Below, piece after piece: positions 18,118 to 26,894 of a DNA stretch of 35,416 bases. This DNA comes from a virus. Both the position numbers and the translations under genes were made by a program. Under the pieces are notes generated by a model. The model had not been told where the DNA came from. It ran no database searches and was given only the letters and a program-made list of their open reading frames with translations. How positions within the stretch are numbered: position 1 is the stretch's first letter; each line of letters begins with the position of its first letter. Location of the stretch: positions 1-35,416 of IMG/VR virus record IMGVR_UViG_3300042154_002794, one strand, 5' to 3'.

Positions 18118-18354
18118 ATGATATCAGGTTCAGCAGCCCTACAGGCATCAAATACAACAACAGGTTCCCTTTCGTATATTAATACATTAGTTTCTGGTGC
18201 GACAGTACAAGGGGTTTACAGTATTATCGTTGGTGATAGTTACATTAATGACAGCATGGCCCAAGAACTAAGAAGTGTTTATGGTTACAATGTAACAAAA
18301 AGAAACGCATTTATGGGGACTAATTATGATTATATTGTTAAATGGGGGGATTAA
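18118..18354 (+). CDS. Small phage protein of unknown function, 78 aa
   Basis: I do not assign a family. The protein is rich in Ser, Gly and Thr in its first half (SGSAALQASNTTTGSLSYINT), followed by a beta-alpha-beta-like segment (GVYSIIVGDSYIND, MAQELRSVYGYNV) and a C-terminal NYDYIVKWGD. It has no signal peptide or membrane helix. It is the last gene before a strong terminator and follows the DUF5856-like gene by 14 bases, so it belongs to the same short operon. The clean ATG with an A-rich leader and matching codon use support a real gene. Confidence 0.65.
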   Translation: MISGSAALQASNTTTGSLSYINTLVSGATVQGVYSIIVGDSYINDSMAQELRSVYGYNVTKRNAFMGTNYDYIVKWGD

Positions 18355-18385
18355 ACATTATTTCCTTAAAATTTTAAAAAACATT

Positions 18386-18416
18386 AAGCCCAGATTTTTT
18401 TATCTGGGTTTTTTTA
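18386..18416 (+). terminator. Strong intrinsic terminator before gp32-like gene
   Basis: CCCAGAT and ATCTGGG form a 7-bp stem (extended by A-T and G-U pairs) with a 6-base T loop, followed by an uninterrupted run of eight T. It lies 32 bases after the 78-aa gene and separates the structural block from the replication cassette. Confidence 0.9.
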
Positions 18417-18418
18417 TT

Positions 18419-18426
18419 TATATTTG
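18419..18426 (+). promoter_or_regulatory. TATATTTG box, Bacteroidota-type -7 element before gp32-like gene
   Basis: TATATTTG fits the TAnnTTTG -7 consensus of Bacteroidota primary promoters and lies directly after the terminator, 33 bases before the ATG. No clear TTTG element is visible about 20 bases upstream, where the terminator stem lies, so the match is partial. It also contains the ATTTATAT pattern seen before structural genes. Confidence 0.45.
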
Positions 18427-18459
18427 TTTATAAGATTATTAACATTTAAATTTTAAATC

Positions 18460-19308
18460 ATGTCTAACGTTTTACAAGCAGCATTGGCTCAGTACGAAAA
18501 GAACACTAAGTCAAACACATCACAACAGAAAATCAGCTCAGAAGAGCGATTAAAAATGTATTTCGCAGCAATCCTACCAAAAGGACAAACTAGCGGAATG
18601 AAAAGAATCAGAATCCTTCCACCAGCAGAAGGACAAGAACTATTTTGGACGGAAAAATATTTCCACGAGATCCAAGTCGACAAAAAATGGGTAAAGTTAT
18701 ACGACCCTGCTCAGGATGGAGAAAAATCCCCACTAAATGAGGTTGCAGACGCATTAAAAATGACCGGTAACGAAGCAGACCGCAAATTAGCTGGTCAATA
18801 TCGCGCTAGAAAATTTTATATCTTAAGAGTTATCGATAGAGATAACGAACAAGACGGCGTAAAATTCTGGAGAATTAAACATAGCCTTAAAAACGATGGT
18901 GCTTATAACAAAATCATGGATATTGTTAAAGCTAAGAATGAAGATATCTCAGATCCAGTAAATGGTAGAGATTTGACAATTACTTTGTCAGTTATTAAAA
19001 ACCCTATGGGTGGTGAATATACCGCTATTACTAGTGTTATTCCGGATGACAAATCACCAATTAGCACTAACGAAGATCAAAAAGCGTTATGGTTAGGAAA
19101 TGAGATGACCTGGAGGGAGGCTTATTCAATTAAGCCAGTTGAATATCTACAAGGTATCGCTGAAGGGTATACTCCAAGATGGAATGGTGATACTAAAAAG
19201 TGGGTATATGGTGAGGAAGCTGAAATGCTATTAACACCAAATGCTGCTAGCGCTCCAGCAGTAGATCCACAACAAGATGACGTGGAGGACGAAGATCTAC
19301 CGTTCTAA
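18460..19308 (+). CDS. gp32: gp32-like single-stranded DNA-binding protein
   Basis: This 282-aa protein coats ssDNA at the fork and recruits replication and recombination partners. The N-terminal basic region with SSEERLKMYFAAILPKGQTSGMKRIRILPP and the core ARKFYILRVIDRDN..DGVKFWRIKHSL match the OB-fold core of T4-like gp32 proteins, and the length is near T4 gp32 (301 aa). It contains no cysteine at all, so the zinc site of T4 gp32 (His and three Cys) is absent. The tail DDVEDEDLPF is acidic and ends like bacterial SSB tails (DDDIPF), which dock repair and replication proteins. It leads the replication cassette behind a terminator and has G/C-richer codons than its neighbours, consistent with high expression. 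A hairpin after it may limit read-through into uvsX. Confidence 0.88.
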   Translation: MSNVLQAALAQYEKNTKSNTSQQKISSEERLKMYFAAILPKGQTSGMKRIRILPPAEGQELFWTEKYFHEIQVDKKWVKLYDPAQDGEKSPLNEVADALKMTGNEADRKLAGQYRARKFYILRVIDRDNEQDGVKFWRIKHSLKNDGAYNKIMDIVKAKNEDISDPVNGRDLTITLSVIKNPMGGEYTAITSVIPDDKSPISTNEDQKALWLGNEMTWREAYSIKPVEYLQGIAEGYTPRWNGDTKKWVYGEEAEMLLTPNAASAPAVDPQQDDVEDEDLPF

Positions 19309-19320
19309 TTAATTAACAAC

Positions 19321-19353
19321 ATGTCTCCGACACCAATGTCGGAGACATCTTTT
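19321..19353 (+). terminator. Hairpin between gp32-like and uvsX genes, partial terminator
   Basis: A 12-bp perfect stem (ATGTCTCCGACA with its complement) closes on a CCAA tetraloop and is followed by CTTTT. The T-run is short, so it is likely to be a leaky terminator or 3' stabiliser that lets gp32-like mRNA accumulate above the downstream genes. Confidence 0.75.
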
Positions 19354-19366
19354 AAAAAACAAAACA

Positions 19367-20392
19367 ATGGCTATTAAAAAACAAGACTTTTCTATTTCTA
19401 GTATTACTTCAAAGTATTCTAGTAAAACAACATATAAACCAGATAGGTTCTTAGATTTAGGTGACGCATTTCTAGATGCCACTGGACTACCAGGACCGTC
19501 TCTAGGACACATTAATATGTTCCTTGGTCACTCTGATACCGGAAAGACAACGGCTCTCTTAGGAGCCGCTTCAGACGCTATCAAGAAGGGTATGTTACCT
19601 ATCTTTATTATCACTGAACAGAAATTTGATTTTGATCATGCTAGTATCATGGGTATACCTGTGGTAAAAGAAGTTGATGAGTCAACTGGTGAGATAAATT
19701 ATTCTGGAGACTTTATTTTTAAGAATGATTTTGAATACATTGAACAAATCACGGATTTTATTAATGAAATGCTTGATTTACAAGAAAAGGGTGAGTTACC
19801 TTATGATTTATTATTCTTGTGGGATTCAGTTGGTTCAGTACCATGTAAAATGACGTTTGAAGGTAAAGGTGGTGCACAACATAATGCTAGAATCTTATCT
19901 GACAAAATAGGTCAGGGGCTAAACCAAAGAATTTCTGGATCTAGAAGAGCAGATAAACCACATACAAATACTTTAATTATTGTTAATCAACCTTGGGTTG
20001 AACTACCAGATAATCCGTTTGGACAACCAAAAATTAAAGCAAAGGGCGGTGAGGCTGTTTGGTTAAATTCGACATTGGTATTTAGATTTGGTAACGAAAA
20101 GAATGCTGGTACAACAAAAATTACTATCACAAAGAACAAGAGAACTGTAGTTATTGCTACTAGAAGCAAGATTACAGTTATGAAAAACCACGTTAATGGT
20201 ATTCAGTTTGGAGACGGTAAAATTATGGTAACACCACATGGTTTCATGAGAGCAAAAGAAGCTGCTGAAGAAAAGAAATCAAGGGAAGATTATGTTAAAG
20301 ATAACTTAAAATATTTGAGTTCATTATTTGAAGAAAATGTTGAAAGTGTGACAGATATCAAATTTGACTCAATCATAGAAGACACTGAATAG
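19367..20392 (+). CDS. uvsX: UvsX/RecA-like recombinase
   Basis: This recombinase forms helical filaments on ssDNA and catalyses ATP-dependent strand exchange in recombination-dependent replication and repair. Walker A is GHSDTGKT at residues 54-61. The catalytic glutamate is probably Glu84 in ITEQKFDFD. Walker B is LLFLWDSVG with Asp153. The loop 2 region NQPWVELPDNPFG, then KAKGGEAVWLNSTLVFRF (residues about 207-241), matches RecA/UvsX. At 341 aa it is shorter than T4 UvsX (about 391 aa). It follows the ssDNA-binding gene and precedes the 5' nuclease and helicase, the expected partners. No uvsY-like gene was recognised here. The ATG at 19367 follows an A-rich leader. Confidence 0.92.
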   Translation: MAIKKQDFSISSITSKYSSKTTYKPDRFLDLGDAFLDATGLPGPSLGHINMFLGHSDTGKTTALLGAASDAIKKGMLPIFIITEQKFDFDHASIMGIPVVKEVDESTGEINYSGDFIFKNDFEYIEQITDFINEMLDLQEKGELPYDLLFLWDSVGSVPCKMTFEGKGGAQHNARILSDKIGQGLNQRISGSRRADKPHTNTLIIVNQPWVELPDNPFGQPKIKAKGGEAVWLNSTLVFRFGNEKNAGTTKITITKNKRTVVIATRSKITVMKNHVNGIQFGDGKIMVTPHGFMRAKEAAEEKKSREDYVKDNLKYLSSLFEENVESVTDIKFDSIIEDTE

Positions 20393-20422
20393 TTATTGTT
20401 TAATTTATAATTTAAAGACATC

Positions 20423-21445
20423 ATGTCTAACGTATTATTGGTTGATGGAGACAATCTATTAACTATTGGGTTTCACGGTTTAAAAAACCACTACTACAAA
20501 GAAAAACACATTGGTGGCTTATATCACTTTATAAACACACTTAAGAGATCTTTTGATGCATTTCAACTAGATAAAATATGTGTTTTTTGGGACGGTAAAG
20601 ATGGATCTCTTTCAAGAAAGAAAATCTATCACCTCTATAAAGAAAATAGACGTGAAAGAATTAGAAGCGAAGAAGAGATCCATTCTTATCGATCTCAAAG
20701 AGATCGGGTAAAACAATATCTGGAAGAACTATATGTTAGACAAGCTGAGTTCGAATATTGTGAAGCTGACGATTGTATCGCATACTACACACAAACATCC
20801 CCAAAAGAAAAAAAAGTTATTTATTCATCTGATCGAGATTTAATGCAACTAATAAAAAAAGATGTTGCATTATATAATCCTTCACACCAAAAAGTTTATA
20901 ATGCAAACGACATTGTTGAATATGATAAGGAAAAAATTATCGTTGAAAACGTAAAGCTTGTTAAGATACTTTGTGGTGACCCTTCTGATAACATATATGG
21001 AATCAGAAATCTCGGGCTAAAAAGATTGATAACTTTATTCCCTGAAATACAAAATAAAGAGTTAACTTTATCAGAAGTTAGGGAAATGGGTGATAAATTG
21101 TTTGAGCAAGATAAACACAATAAATTAATACAAAATTTTCTAACCGGAGTAACCAAATTAGGTGTATTTGGTGATGAGTTTTTCGCAATTAATAACGAGA
21201 TAGTCTCACTGGACGAACCAATATTAACTGAAGATGCTAGAACTGGAATATCTGGACTTATTGATGAGCGTTTAGATACTGAAGGTAGATCCTATAAAAA
21301 CGCTATGAAAATGATGAGTGACGATGGAATTTTTACTCTACTACCCAAGGGGGATGACGCCGTAGTTAATTTCCTAAACCCATTCCTTAGATTAACAAGA
21401 ATCGAAAAAAATAAACAAATAATAAAATTTAAAATTAAAAAGTAA
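20423..21445 (+). CDS. 5'-3' exonuclease of the FEN family (T4 RNase H-like)
   Basis: This is a flap/5' nuclease that removes RNA primers and processes DNA ends in phage replication. The acidic metal-binding residues are visible in order: LLVDGDN (Asp8, Asp10), FWDGK (Asp57), YCEADD (Glu114, Asp116, Asp117), YSSDRD (Asp137, Asp139) and GDPSDN (Asp186, Asp189). The last leads into the H3TH DNA-binding motif with IRNLGLKRLITLF. At 340 aa it compares with about 305 aa in T4 RNase H, and the C-terminal 110 residues are less conserved and could be the SSB-contact arm. It is downstream of uvsX and upstream of an unknown gene and helicase. All catalytic positions appear intact. T4-type rnh and T5-type exonuclease are not resolved by eye, so no symbol is given. 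Confidence 0.9.
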   Translation: MSNVLLVDGDNLLTIGFHGLKNHYYKEKHIGGLYHFINTLKRSFDAFQLDKICVFWDGKDGSLSRKKIYHLYKENRRERIRSEEEIHSYRSQRDRVKQYLEELYVRQAEFEYCEADDCIAYYTQTSPKEKKVIYSSDRDLMQLIKKDVALYNPSHQKVYNANDIVEYDKEKIIVENVKLVKILCGDPSDNIYGIRNLGLKRLITLFPEIQNKELTLSEVREMGDKLFEQDKHNKLIQNFLTGVTKLGVFGDEFFAINNEIVSLDEPILTEDARTGISGLIDERLDTEGRSYKNAMKMMSDDGIFTLLPKGDDAVVNFLNPFLRLTRIEKNKQIIKFKIKK

Positions 21446-21457
21446 AAATTCAGTTTT

Positions 21458-21919
21458 ATGAATAAGCAAAAACAAACATTCAACGACGAAATGCAAAAAT
21501 TCGAGTTTCTATTAACTCTAGACGGAAACATTATTTGCCAAAGATATTTTTTTGTAAAGGATCATAACCCTAGAGCAAAAAGATCAATGGATTTACACTA
21601 TGAAGTGAAACAAATTTGTGACGATATTTCACATGATTTGAAATTAAAAAGTTCCGATTATTTAGCTGATAATCTACACTTTTTTACCAATAACGAGTTT
21701 GTGGAAGATCCAAAAGAGCGTGATGAGCAATACTTTTTATTGCAAATTAAACAATTTGACGATGTATTTATTGAAAGGATTTTCCCAGCACATTACTATC
21801 ACCCGAAAGTAAGATATGCTGTAGACATTCGACCAATGTTGAAAACAATCCTCAACAATTTAACTGAAATCTTGTCAGAAAGTAACCCTGAGACAAGATA
21901 TCTTCAGTACGAACTATAG
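21458..21919 (+). CDS. Unknown replication-cassette protein, 153 aa
   Basis: The family is not recognised. The protein begins with a basic, Gln/Lys-rich helix and contains strand LLTLDGNIICQRYFFV, a helical middle with ICDDISHDLKLK, and a C-terminal half with YFLLQIKQFDDVFIERIF, YYHPKVRYAVDIRPML and a final acidic helix. It looks globular and cytosolic, with no signal or membrane segment. It lies 12 bases after the 5' nuclease and 33 bases before the helicase gene, so it is in the replication operon. T4 has a helicase loader (gp59) but I see no gp59 signature; that role is only a positional guess. Confidence 0.75.
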   Translation: MNKQKQTFNDEMQKFEFLLTLDGNIICQRYFFVKDHNPRAKRSMDLHYEVKQICDDISHDLKLKSSDYLADNLHFFTNNEFVEDPKERDEQYFLLQIKQFDDVFIERIFPAHYYHPKVRYAVDIRPMLKTILNNLTEILSESNPETRYLQYEL

Positions 21920-21952
21920 TATTTTTATTTTTAAACATTATTAATTAATTTT

Positions 21953-23362
21953 ATGACAGATAGACACTTCGGACATTTAGGTACAGAATATCAAATGTCT
22001 TTATTAAAAATTTTAATTGAAGACAAGAAATTCGCTGAAACAATCATCGATGTACTAGATTCAACTTATTTTGAAAATGGATCTTTTAGGTTCATTATGC
22101 AAAATTTAAAGGAGTATAGCACTTCTTTCAAGACTATGCCGTCATATGACTCACTGAAACAAAAGATCATTTCAGAAAACTCAAATGATACTGTATTGAG
22201 ATCTAATATCGATACAATAGAAAATATTAAAAACCACGACATTGCCGGTGGTGATGTTAATTTCACAAAGGAAAAGGCTGTTAATTTTTGTAAACAACAA
22301 GTATTAAAAAAAGCTATAAAGGAAGTTGAATCAATTACTGCTAATGGTGAGTTCGAAGAATACCATAAGATTGAAAACATCATTCAAAAGGCTCTACAAG
22401 TAGGAATTACTAATGATGAATTACAAGACGTATTCGACAATATTGGTGATGCGTTAAAACCTGATTCAAGGTCACCAATTCCAACAGGAATTATTGGAAT
22501 TGATAATCTATTAAAAGGTGGATTAGGTAGAGGTGAACTAGGGGTAGTATTAGCACCAACAGGTACAGGTAAAACAACTTTACTAACCAAATTTTCTAAC
22601 ACTGCGTATAATACTGGTGCCAATGTTGTTCAAATTTTCTTTGAAGATAATATTAACAATATTAAGAAAAAACATTATACAATTTGGACGGGGATTTCAC
22701 CTGATGACCAAGTTTTAGATCCAGAACAAACAACAGCTTTAGTTGAAGAGGCCCAAGCTGGTAAAAAGGGACAACTTAGATTATTGAAACTACCTAGTGA
22801 TTCTGTTACTATTAGTTCAATTAAATCTAAATTAAGAAAGTTAATGGCAGATGGTTTTAAAATAGATCTATTAACTTTGGATTATATTGATTGTATTTCA
22901 CCAGAAAGAAGTACATTTGGGGAAGAATGGAAAGGTGAGGGGTCAATTATGAGAGCTTTAGAGTCAATGACATCCGAATTTGATATCGCAATATGGACCG
23001 CAACACAAGGTAATCGTGAATCAATATCATCTGAGGTTGTTACAACAGACCAAATGGGTGGTTCAATTAAGAAAGCTCAAATCGGCCACGTTGTTATGTC
23101 AATTGGTAAAACACTTGAACAGAAAGAACATAATTTGGCAACATTAACACTTTTGAAATCTAGAATTGGTAGAGATGGTGTGGTATTCAATAATTGTAAA
23201 TTCGATAATGAATATATTCTTATTGACACTGACTATCAAAATACACTTCTTGGCCACAGGGAGAATAAAGAAGAAGAAACTAAAGACAGAATTAGAAGAG
23301 CTTTAGAAAATAAGGAAAGAGTACAAAACGAAGTAAGAAAATCATTAAAAACAGAACAATAA
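21953..23362 (+). CDS. gp41: DnaB/gp41-like replicative helicase
   Basis: This hexameric 5'-3' helicase unwinds the fork. At 469 aa it matches T4 gp41 in size. An N-terminal helical domain (residues 1-150) leads to a RecA-like domain: [16 protein letters not shown], Walker [10 protein letters not shown] (residues 201-209), the catalytic Glu231 in FFED, Walker [10 protein letters not shown] with Asp310, and TATQGNRE near residue 355. [17 protein letters not shown] and [15 protein letters not shown] complete the ring-helicase pattern and include the likely arginine finger. It is followed by nrdB after seven bases, with translation probably A-rich leader dependent. A primase gene is not in this window. 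Confidence 0.92.
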   Translation: MTDRHFGHLGTEYQMSLLKILIEDKKFAETIIDVLDSTYFENGSFRFIMQNLKEYSTSFKTMPSYDSLKQKIISENSNDTVLRSNIDTIENIKNHDIAGGDVNFTKEKAVNFCKQQVLKKAIKEVESITANGEFEEYHKIENIIQKALQVGITNDELQDVFDNIGDALKPDSRSPIPTGIIGIDNLLKGGLGRGELGVVLAPTGTGKTTLLTKFSNTAYNTGANVVQIFFEDNINNIKKKHYTIWTGISPDDQVLDPEQTTALVEEAQAGKKGQLRLLKLPSDSVTISSIKSKLRKLMADGFKIDLLTLDYIDCISPERSTFGEEWKGEGSIMRALESMTSEFDIAIWTATQGNRESISSEVVTTDQMGGSIKKAQIGHVVMSIGKTLEQKEHNLATLTLLKSRIGRDGVVFNNCKFDNEYILIDTDYQNTLLGHRENKEEETKDRIRRALENKERVQNEVRKSLKTEQ

Positions 23363-23369
23363 AAAAAAC

Positions 23370-24341
23370 ATGAAAGAAAAGATCCTAACAGACAATCCAG
23401 GAAGATTCGTATTATTCCCAATTGAACACCATGACTTATGGAAGTTTTATAAACAACAAGAAGCGTGTTTTTGGACCGCAGAAGAAATAGATCTGCAACA
23501 AGACATATATGACTGGGATAACAAATTAAATGCTGATGAACAACATTTCGTTAAACACGTTTTAGCATTTTTTGCGGCTTCAGATGGTATTGTTAATGAA
23601 AATTTGGCAATGAACTTTGTTAATGAGGTACAATATACTGAAGCTAAATTTTTCTATGGTTTTCAAATCATGATGGAAAATATTCATAGTGAAACATATT
23701 CGCTATTGATAGATTCTTATATTAAAGATAAGGAAGAACAAAATAAATTATTTAATGCGATTGATACGATCCCAGCTATCAAAAAGAAAGCTGATTGGGC
23801 TATTAAATGGATTAATTCAGAATTATTTGTTGATCGTTTAGTTGCTTTTGCTGCAGTTGAAGGTATTTTCTTTTCTGGGTCATTTTGTTCAATTTTTTGG
23901 TTAAAAAAACGTGGTTTAATGCCTGGTTTAACATTTTCTAATGAATTAATATCAAGAGATGAGGGTATGCACTGTGATTATGCTTGTCATTTATTTAATA
24001 ACCATATTGAAAATAAAATTTCACATGAACGTATCAAAGAAATTATCTGCGGTGCGTTAGAGATTGAAAAGGAGTTTATTCTTGAAGCGTTACCAGTTCG
24101 TTTGATTGGTATGAATTCAGAGTTAATGGCTCAATACTTAGAATTTGTTACAGATAGACTATTGGTTTCTTTAGGTGTACCAAAAGTATACAATTCAGAA
24201 AACCCATTTGACTTTATGCAAAACATTGCATTGCAGGGCAAAACAAATTTCTTTGAAAAAAGAGTTGCTGAATATCAAAAAGCGGGTGTAAATAACGGTG
24301 CAGAAGATTTAGAATCTGCATTTGGTGAGGTTGATTTTTAA
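23370..24341 (+). CDS. nrdB: Ribonucleotide reductase small subunit, class Ia
   Basis: This subunit carries the diiron-tyrosyl radical cofactor that starts reduction of ribonucleoside diphosphates, supplying dNTPs for phage replication. Metal ligands align with mouse R2: Asp72 (AASDGIV), Glu103 and His106 (MENIHSE), Glu164 (AAVEGIF), Glu198 and His201 (SRDEGMHCD). The radical tyrosine is Tyr110. The text [33 protein letters not shown] and NPFDFMQNI is strikingly like animal R2 and Bacteroidota NrdB and unlike E. coli NrdB. At 323 aa it lacks the long N-terminal extension of animal R2 (about 390 aa). The C-terminal GEVDF is the expected docking tail for NrdA. It forms an operon with nrdA 20 bases downstream. 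Confidence 0.97.
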   Translation: MKEKILTDNPGRFVLFPIEHHDLWKFYKQQEACFWTAEEIDLQQDIYDWDNKLNADEQHFVKHVLAFFAASDGIVNENLAMNFVNEVQYTEAKFFYGFQIMMENIHSETYSLLIDSYIKDKEEQNKLFNAIDTIPAIKKKADWAIKWINSELFVDRLVAFAAVEGIFFSGSFCSIFWLKKRGLMPGLTFSNELISRDEGMHCDYACHLFNNHIENKISHERIKEIICGALEIEKEFILEALPVRLIGMNSELMAQYLEFVTDRLLVSLGVPKVYNSENPFDFMQNIALQGKTNFFEKRVAEYQKAGVNNGAEDLESAFGEVDF

Positions 24342-24361
24342 CATAACAGAATAGAATAAAA

Positions 24362-26794
24362 ATGAAAGTATTAAAAAGAAGTGGTTCCCTAGAGGAAATG
24401 AAATATGATAAAATTACACGAAGAATAAGCGCTTTGTGTGATGATTTAAACCTAGATTATATTGATCCAACCTTAATCACTTTAAAGGTGACACAAGGGA
24501 TATATGATGGGATATCAACAACAGAATTAGATACACTTGCAGCAGAAACAGCCGCATCTATGACAACCGTACATCCAGACTATGCCAGATTGGCTGGCCG
24601 TTTGGCTGTAACTAATTTACATAAAACAACACATAGAAAATTTTCACAAACAATTAAAGAATTACATTCTTTTGTTGAACCAAAAACAAATAAAGAATCT
24701 TCATTAATTGATGATGAGGTTTATAAATTTGTAATGGAAAATAAAGAAGTGTTGGATGGTGCAATTGTTATTGATAGAGATTTTGATTTTGACTATTTTG
24801 GTTTTAAAACACTAGAGCGTTCTTATTTACTTAAGATCGGCGATAGAGTTGTTGAAAGACCTCAGTATCTATACATGAGAGTAGCTGTGGGTATTTGTAA
24901 TGGGGATATTAAAGAAGCGCTTCGTATTTATGACGATTTATCACAACACTTTTACACACATGCGACACCAACATTATTTAATGCTGGAACTCGTAGACCA
25001 CAAATGTCTTCATGTTTTTTAATTGGTAATAAGGGTGACGATATTGATGGTTTATTTGACACAATTAAAGACGTTGCTAAGATATCTAAATGGGCTGGAG
25101 GTATTGGGCTTCATGTTCATGATGTTCGTGCTAAGGGCGCATATATTAAAGGCACTGGTGGACAATCAGATGGTTTGTTACCAATGATGAAAACATATAA
25201 TGAAGTTGCTCGTTGGATTAATCAAGGTGGTAAAAGAAAAGGGTCTTTTGCTGTTTATCTTGAACCATGGCATGCAGACATTATGGAATTCATTGATTTA
25301 CGAAAAAATCATGGTAAAGAAGAGATGAGAGCTAGAGATTTATTCTTAGCTATGTGGACACCAGATTTATTTATGCAACGTGTTGAAGCTGATGGTGACT
25401 GGTCACTATTTTCACCAGACGAAGCACCTGGATTATCAGATGCTTACGATACCCCAGAAGACAAAGCATTCACTCGTTTATATGAATCATATGAACAACA
25501 AGGCTTAGCTAGAAAAACTATCAAGGCTAGAAAATTAATGGATGCTATCTTGACGGCACAAATTGAAACAGGTACACCGTACATGTTATACAAGGATGCG
25601 GCGAATTATAAATCAAATCAAAAAAACCTAGGTACAATTAAATCATCAAATTTATGCACAGAGATAATTGAATATAGTTCACCAACAGAACAAGCTGTTT
25701 GTAATTTAGCGTCAATCGCTTTACCAAAATATATTGTAGATGGTGAGTTTAATCATGATTTATTATATGAATACACATATCAAGTAGTTAAAAACTTAAA
25801 CAATGTAATTAATTTAAATTTTTATCCAACTGAAGAAACTAAAAATTCTAATTTCAAACACAGACCAATTGGTTTAGGTATTCAAGGATTGGCAGATATT
25901 TTCTGTGTTTTAAATATTCCTTTTGAAAGTGAAGAAGCTGATAAATTGCAGACAGATATTTTTGAAACAATTTATTTTGCTGCAATGACATCATCAAAAG
26001 ATATTTCTAAAATTACTGGGCCATATGAATCAATTGTTGGGGCACCTATTGAAAAAGGTATTTTTCAATTTGAAATGTGGGGTAAAAAAGATAGCGATCT
26101 ATCCGGCAGATGGAATTGGAAAGCATTAAGAAAAGAAGTTATTAACTACGGTGTTCGAAATTCATTATTAGTTGCTCCGATGCCAACAGCATCTACGGCT
26201 CAGATTTTGGGTAATAACGAAGCGTTTGAACCATTTACAACTAATATGTATTCAAGAAGAACATTAGGTGGTGAATTCGTAGTTGTTAACAAACATTTAG
26301 TTACAAAATTGATGACTTTAAATTTATGGAATGAAGATTTGAAGAAAAAATTAATGTTAGAAAATGGTTCAGTTCAAAACATTCCAGAAATACCAACAGA
26401 GGTTAAAGAGGTTTATAAAACAGTTTGGGAGATGTCACAAAAAAGAATTCTTCAGATGGCGGCTAATAGATCAATTTTTATTGATCAGTCACAATCATTG
26501 AATTTATTTATTGCTGACGCAACTAAACCAAAACTTCTTGCCGCTCATTTATTTGGTTGGAAATTAGGTTTAAAAACAGGAATGTACTATCTAAGAACTA
26601 AATCTGCTGTCGATCCACTAAAAGGATTAGGTATGGATACAGCTACAGCAAAACCGGTTGAACAACAACAACAAACTGTGGTATATAATGTTCCTACAAA
26701 CAATAGTTTGATTAGCGAACAAACACCAGAGACTGTGATGATGTCGGAAAAACCGACAGATTCACCCTTTGAGTGTGAGGGTTGTGGATCATAA
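24362..26794 (+). CDS. nrdA: Ribonucleotide reductase large subunit, class Ia, eukaryote-like
   Basis: This is the catalytic and allosteric subunit pairing with NrdB. An N-terminal ATP-cone (VLKRSGSLEEMKYDKI, residues 3-18, and the following helices) is retained, so dATP/ATP activity control is likely. Catalytic residues match human RRM1 almost number for number: Cys218 (SSCFLIG), Asn430, Cys432 and Glu434 (SNLCTE), Cys447 (VCNLAS) and the radical pair Tyr742-Tyr743 (GMYYLRT). The C-terminal CEGCGS (Cys805, Cys808) is the swinging-arm redox pair of eukaryotic type. Full length, 810 aa against 792 in human. No glutaredoxin or thioredoxin gene is next to it, so reduction presumably uses another locus or the host. 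It is the last gene of the cassette before a structured GC-rich spacer and terminator. Confidence 0.97.
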   Translation: MKVLKRSGSLEEMKYDKITRRISALCDDLNLDYIDPTLITLKVTQGIYDGISTTELDTLAAETAASMTTVHPDYARLAGRLAVTNLHKTTHRKFSQTIKELHSFVEPKTNKESSLIDDEVYKFVMENKEVLDGAIVIDRDFDFDYFGFKTLERSYLLKIGDRVVERPQYLYMRVAVGICNGDIKEALRIYDDLSQHFYTHATPTLFNAGTRRPQMSSCFLIGNKGDDIDGLFDTIKDVAKISKWAGGIGLHVHDVRAKGAYIKGTGGQSDGLLPMMKTYNEVARWINQGGKRKGSFAVYLEPWHADIMEFIDLRKNHGKEEMRARDLFLAMWTPDLFMQRVEADGDWSLFSPDEAPGLSDAYDTPEDKAFTRLYESYEQQGLARKTIKARKLMDAILTAQIETGTPYMLYKDAANYKSNQKNLGTIKSSNLCTEIIEYSSPTEQAVCNLASIALPKYIVDGEFNHDLLYEYTYQVVKNLNNVINLNFYPTEETKNSNFKHRPIGLGIQGLADIFCVLNIPFESEEADKLQTDIFETIYFAAMTSSKDISKITGPYESIVGAPIEKGIFQFEMWGKKDSDLSGRWNWKALRKEVINYGVRNSLLVAPMPTASTAQILGNNEAFEPFTTNMYSRRTLGGEFVVVNKHLVTKLMTLNLWNEDLKKKLMLENGSVQNIPEIPTEVKEVYKTVWEMSQKRILQMAANRSIFIDQSQSLNLFIADATKPKLLAAHLFGWKLGLKTGMYYLRTKSAVDPLKGLGMDTATAKPVEQQQQTVVYNVPTNNSLISEQTPETVMMSEKPTDSPFECEGCGS

Positions 26795-26798
26795 AATA

Positions 26799-26885
26799 AT
26801 GGGTGGCTCCCTCAAAGCGTAGCTGTCGTTGAGGCGTACCTTAAGCATCCATGACTTGTGAATACAGGGGGCGAATATCAAGTCA
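26799..26885 (+). ncRNA. GC-richer structured segment after nrdA, possible ncRNA
   Basis: The segment stands out by a visibly higher G+C content than its surroundings. Three stems can be drawn: ATGGGTG (26799-26805) with CATCCAT (26846-26852), one G-U pair, enclosing CCTCAA (26810-26815) with TTGAGG (26829-26834); and TGACTTG (26852-26858) with CAAGTCA (26879-26885), which abuts or shares one base with the first stem. No open frame longer than about 20 codons has coding character and I cannot match it to tRNA or a named RNA family. It could be a processed 3' UTR RNA of nrdA or a remnant of an insertion. Confidence 0.4.
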
Positions 26886-26894
26886 CTAAATTAT

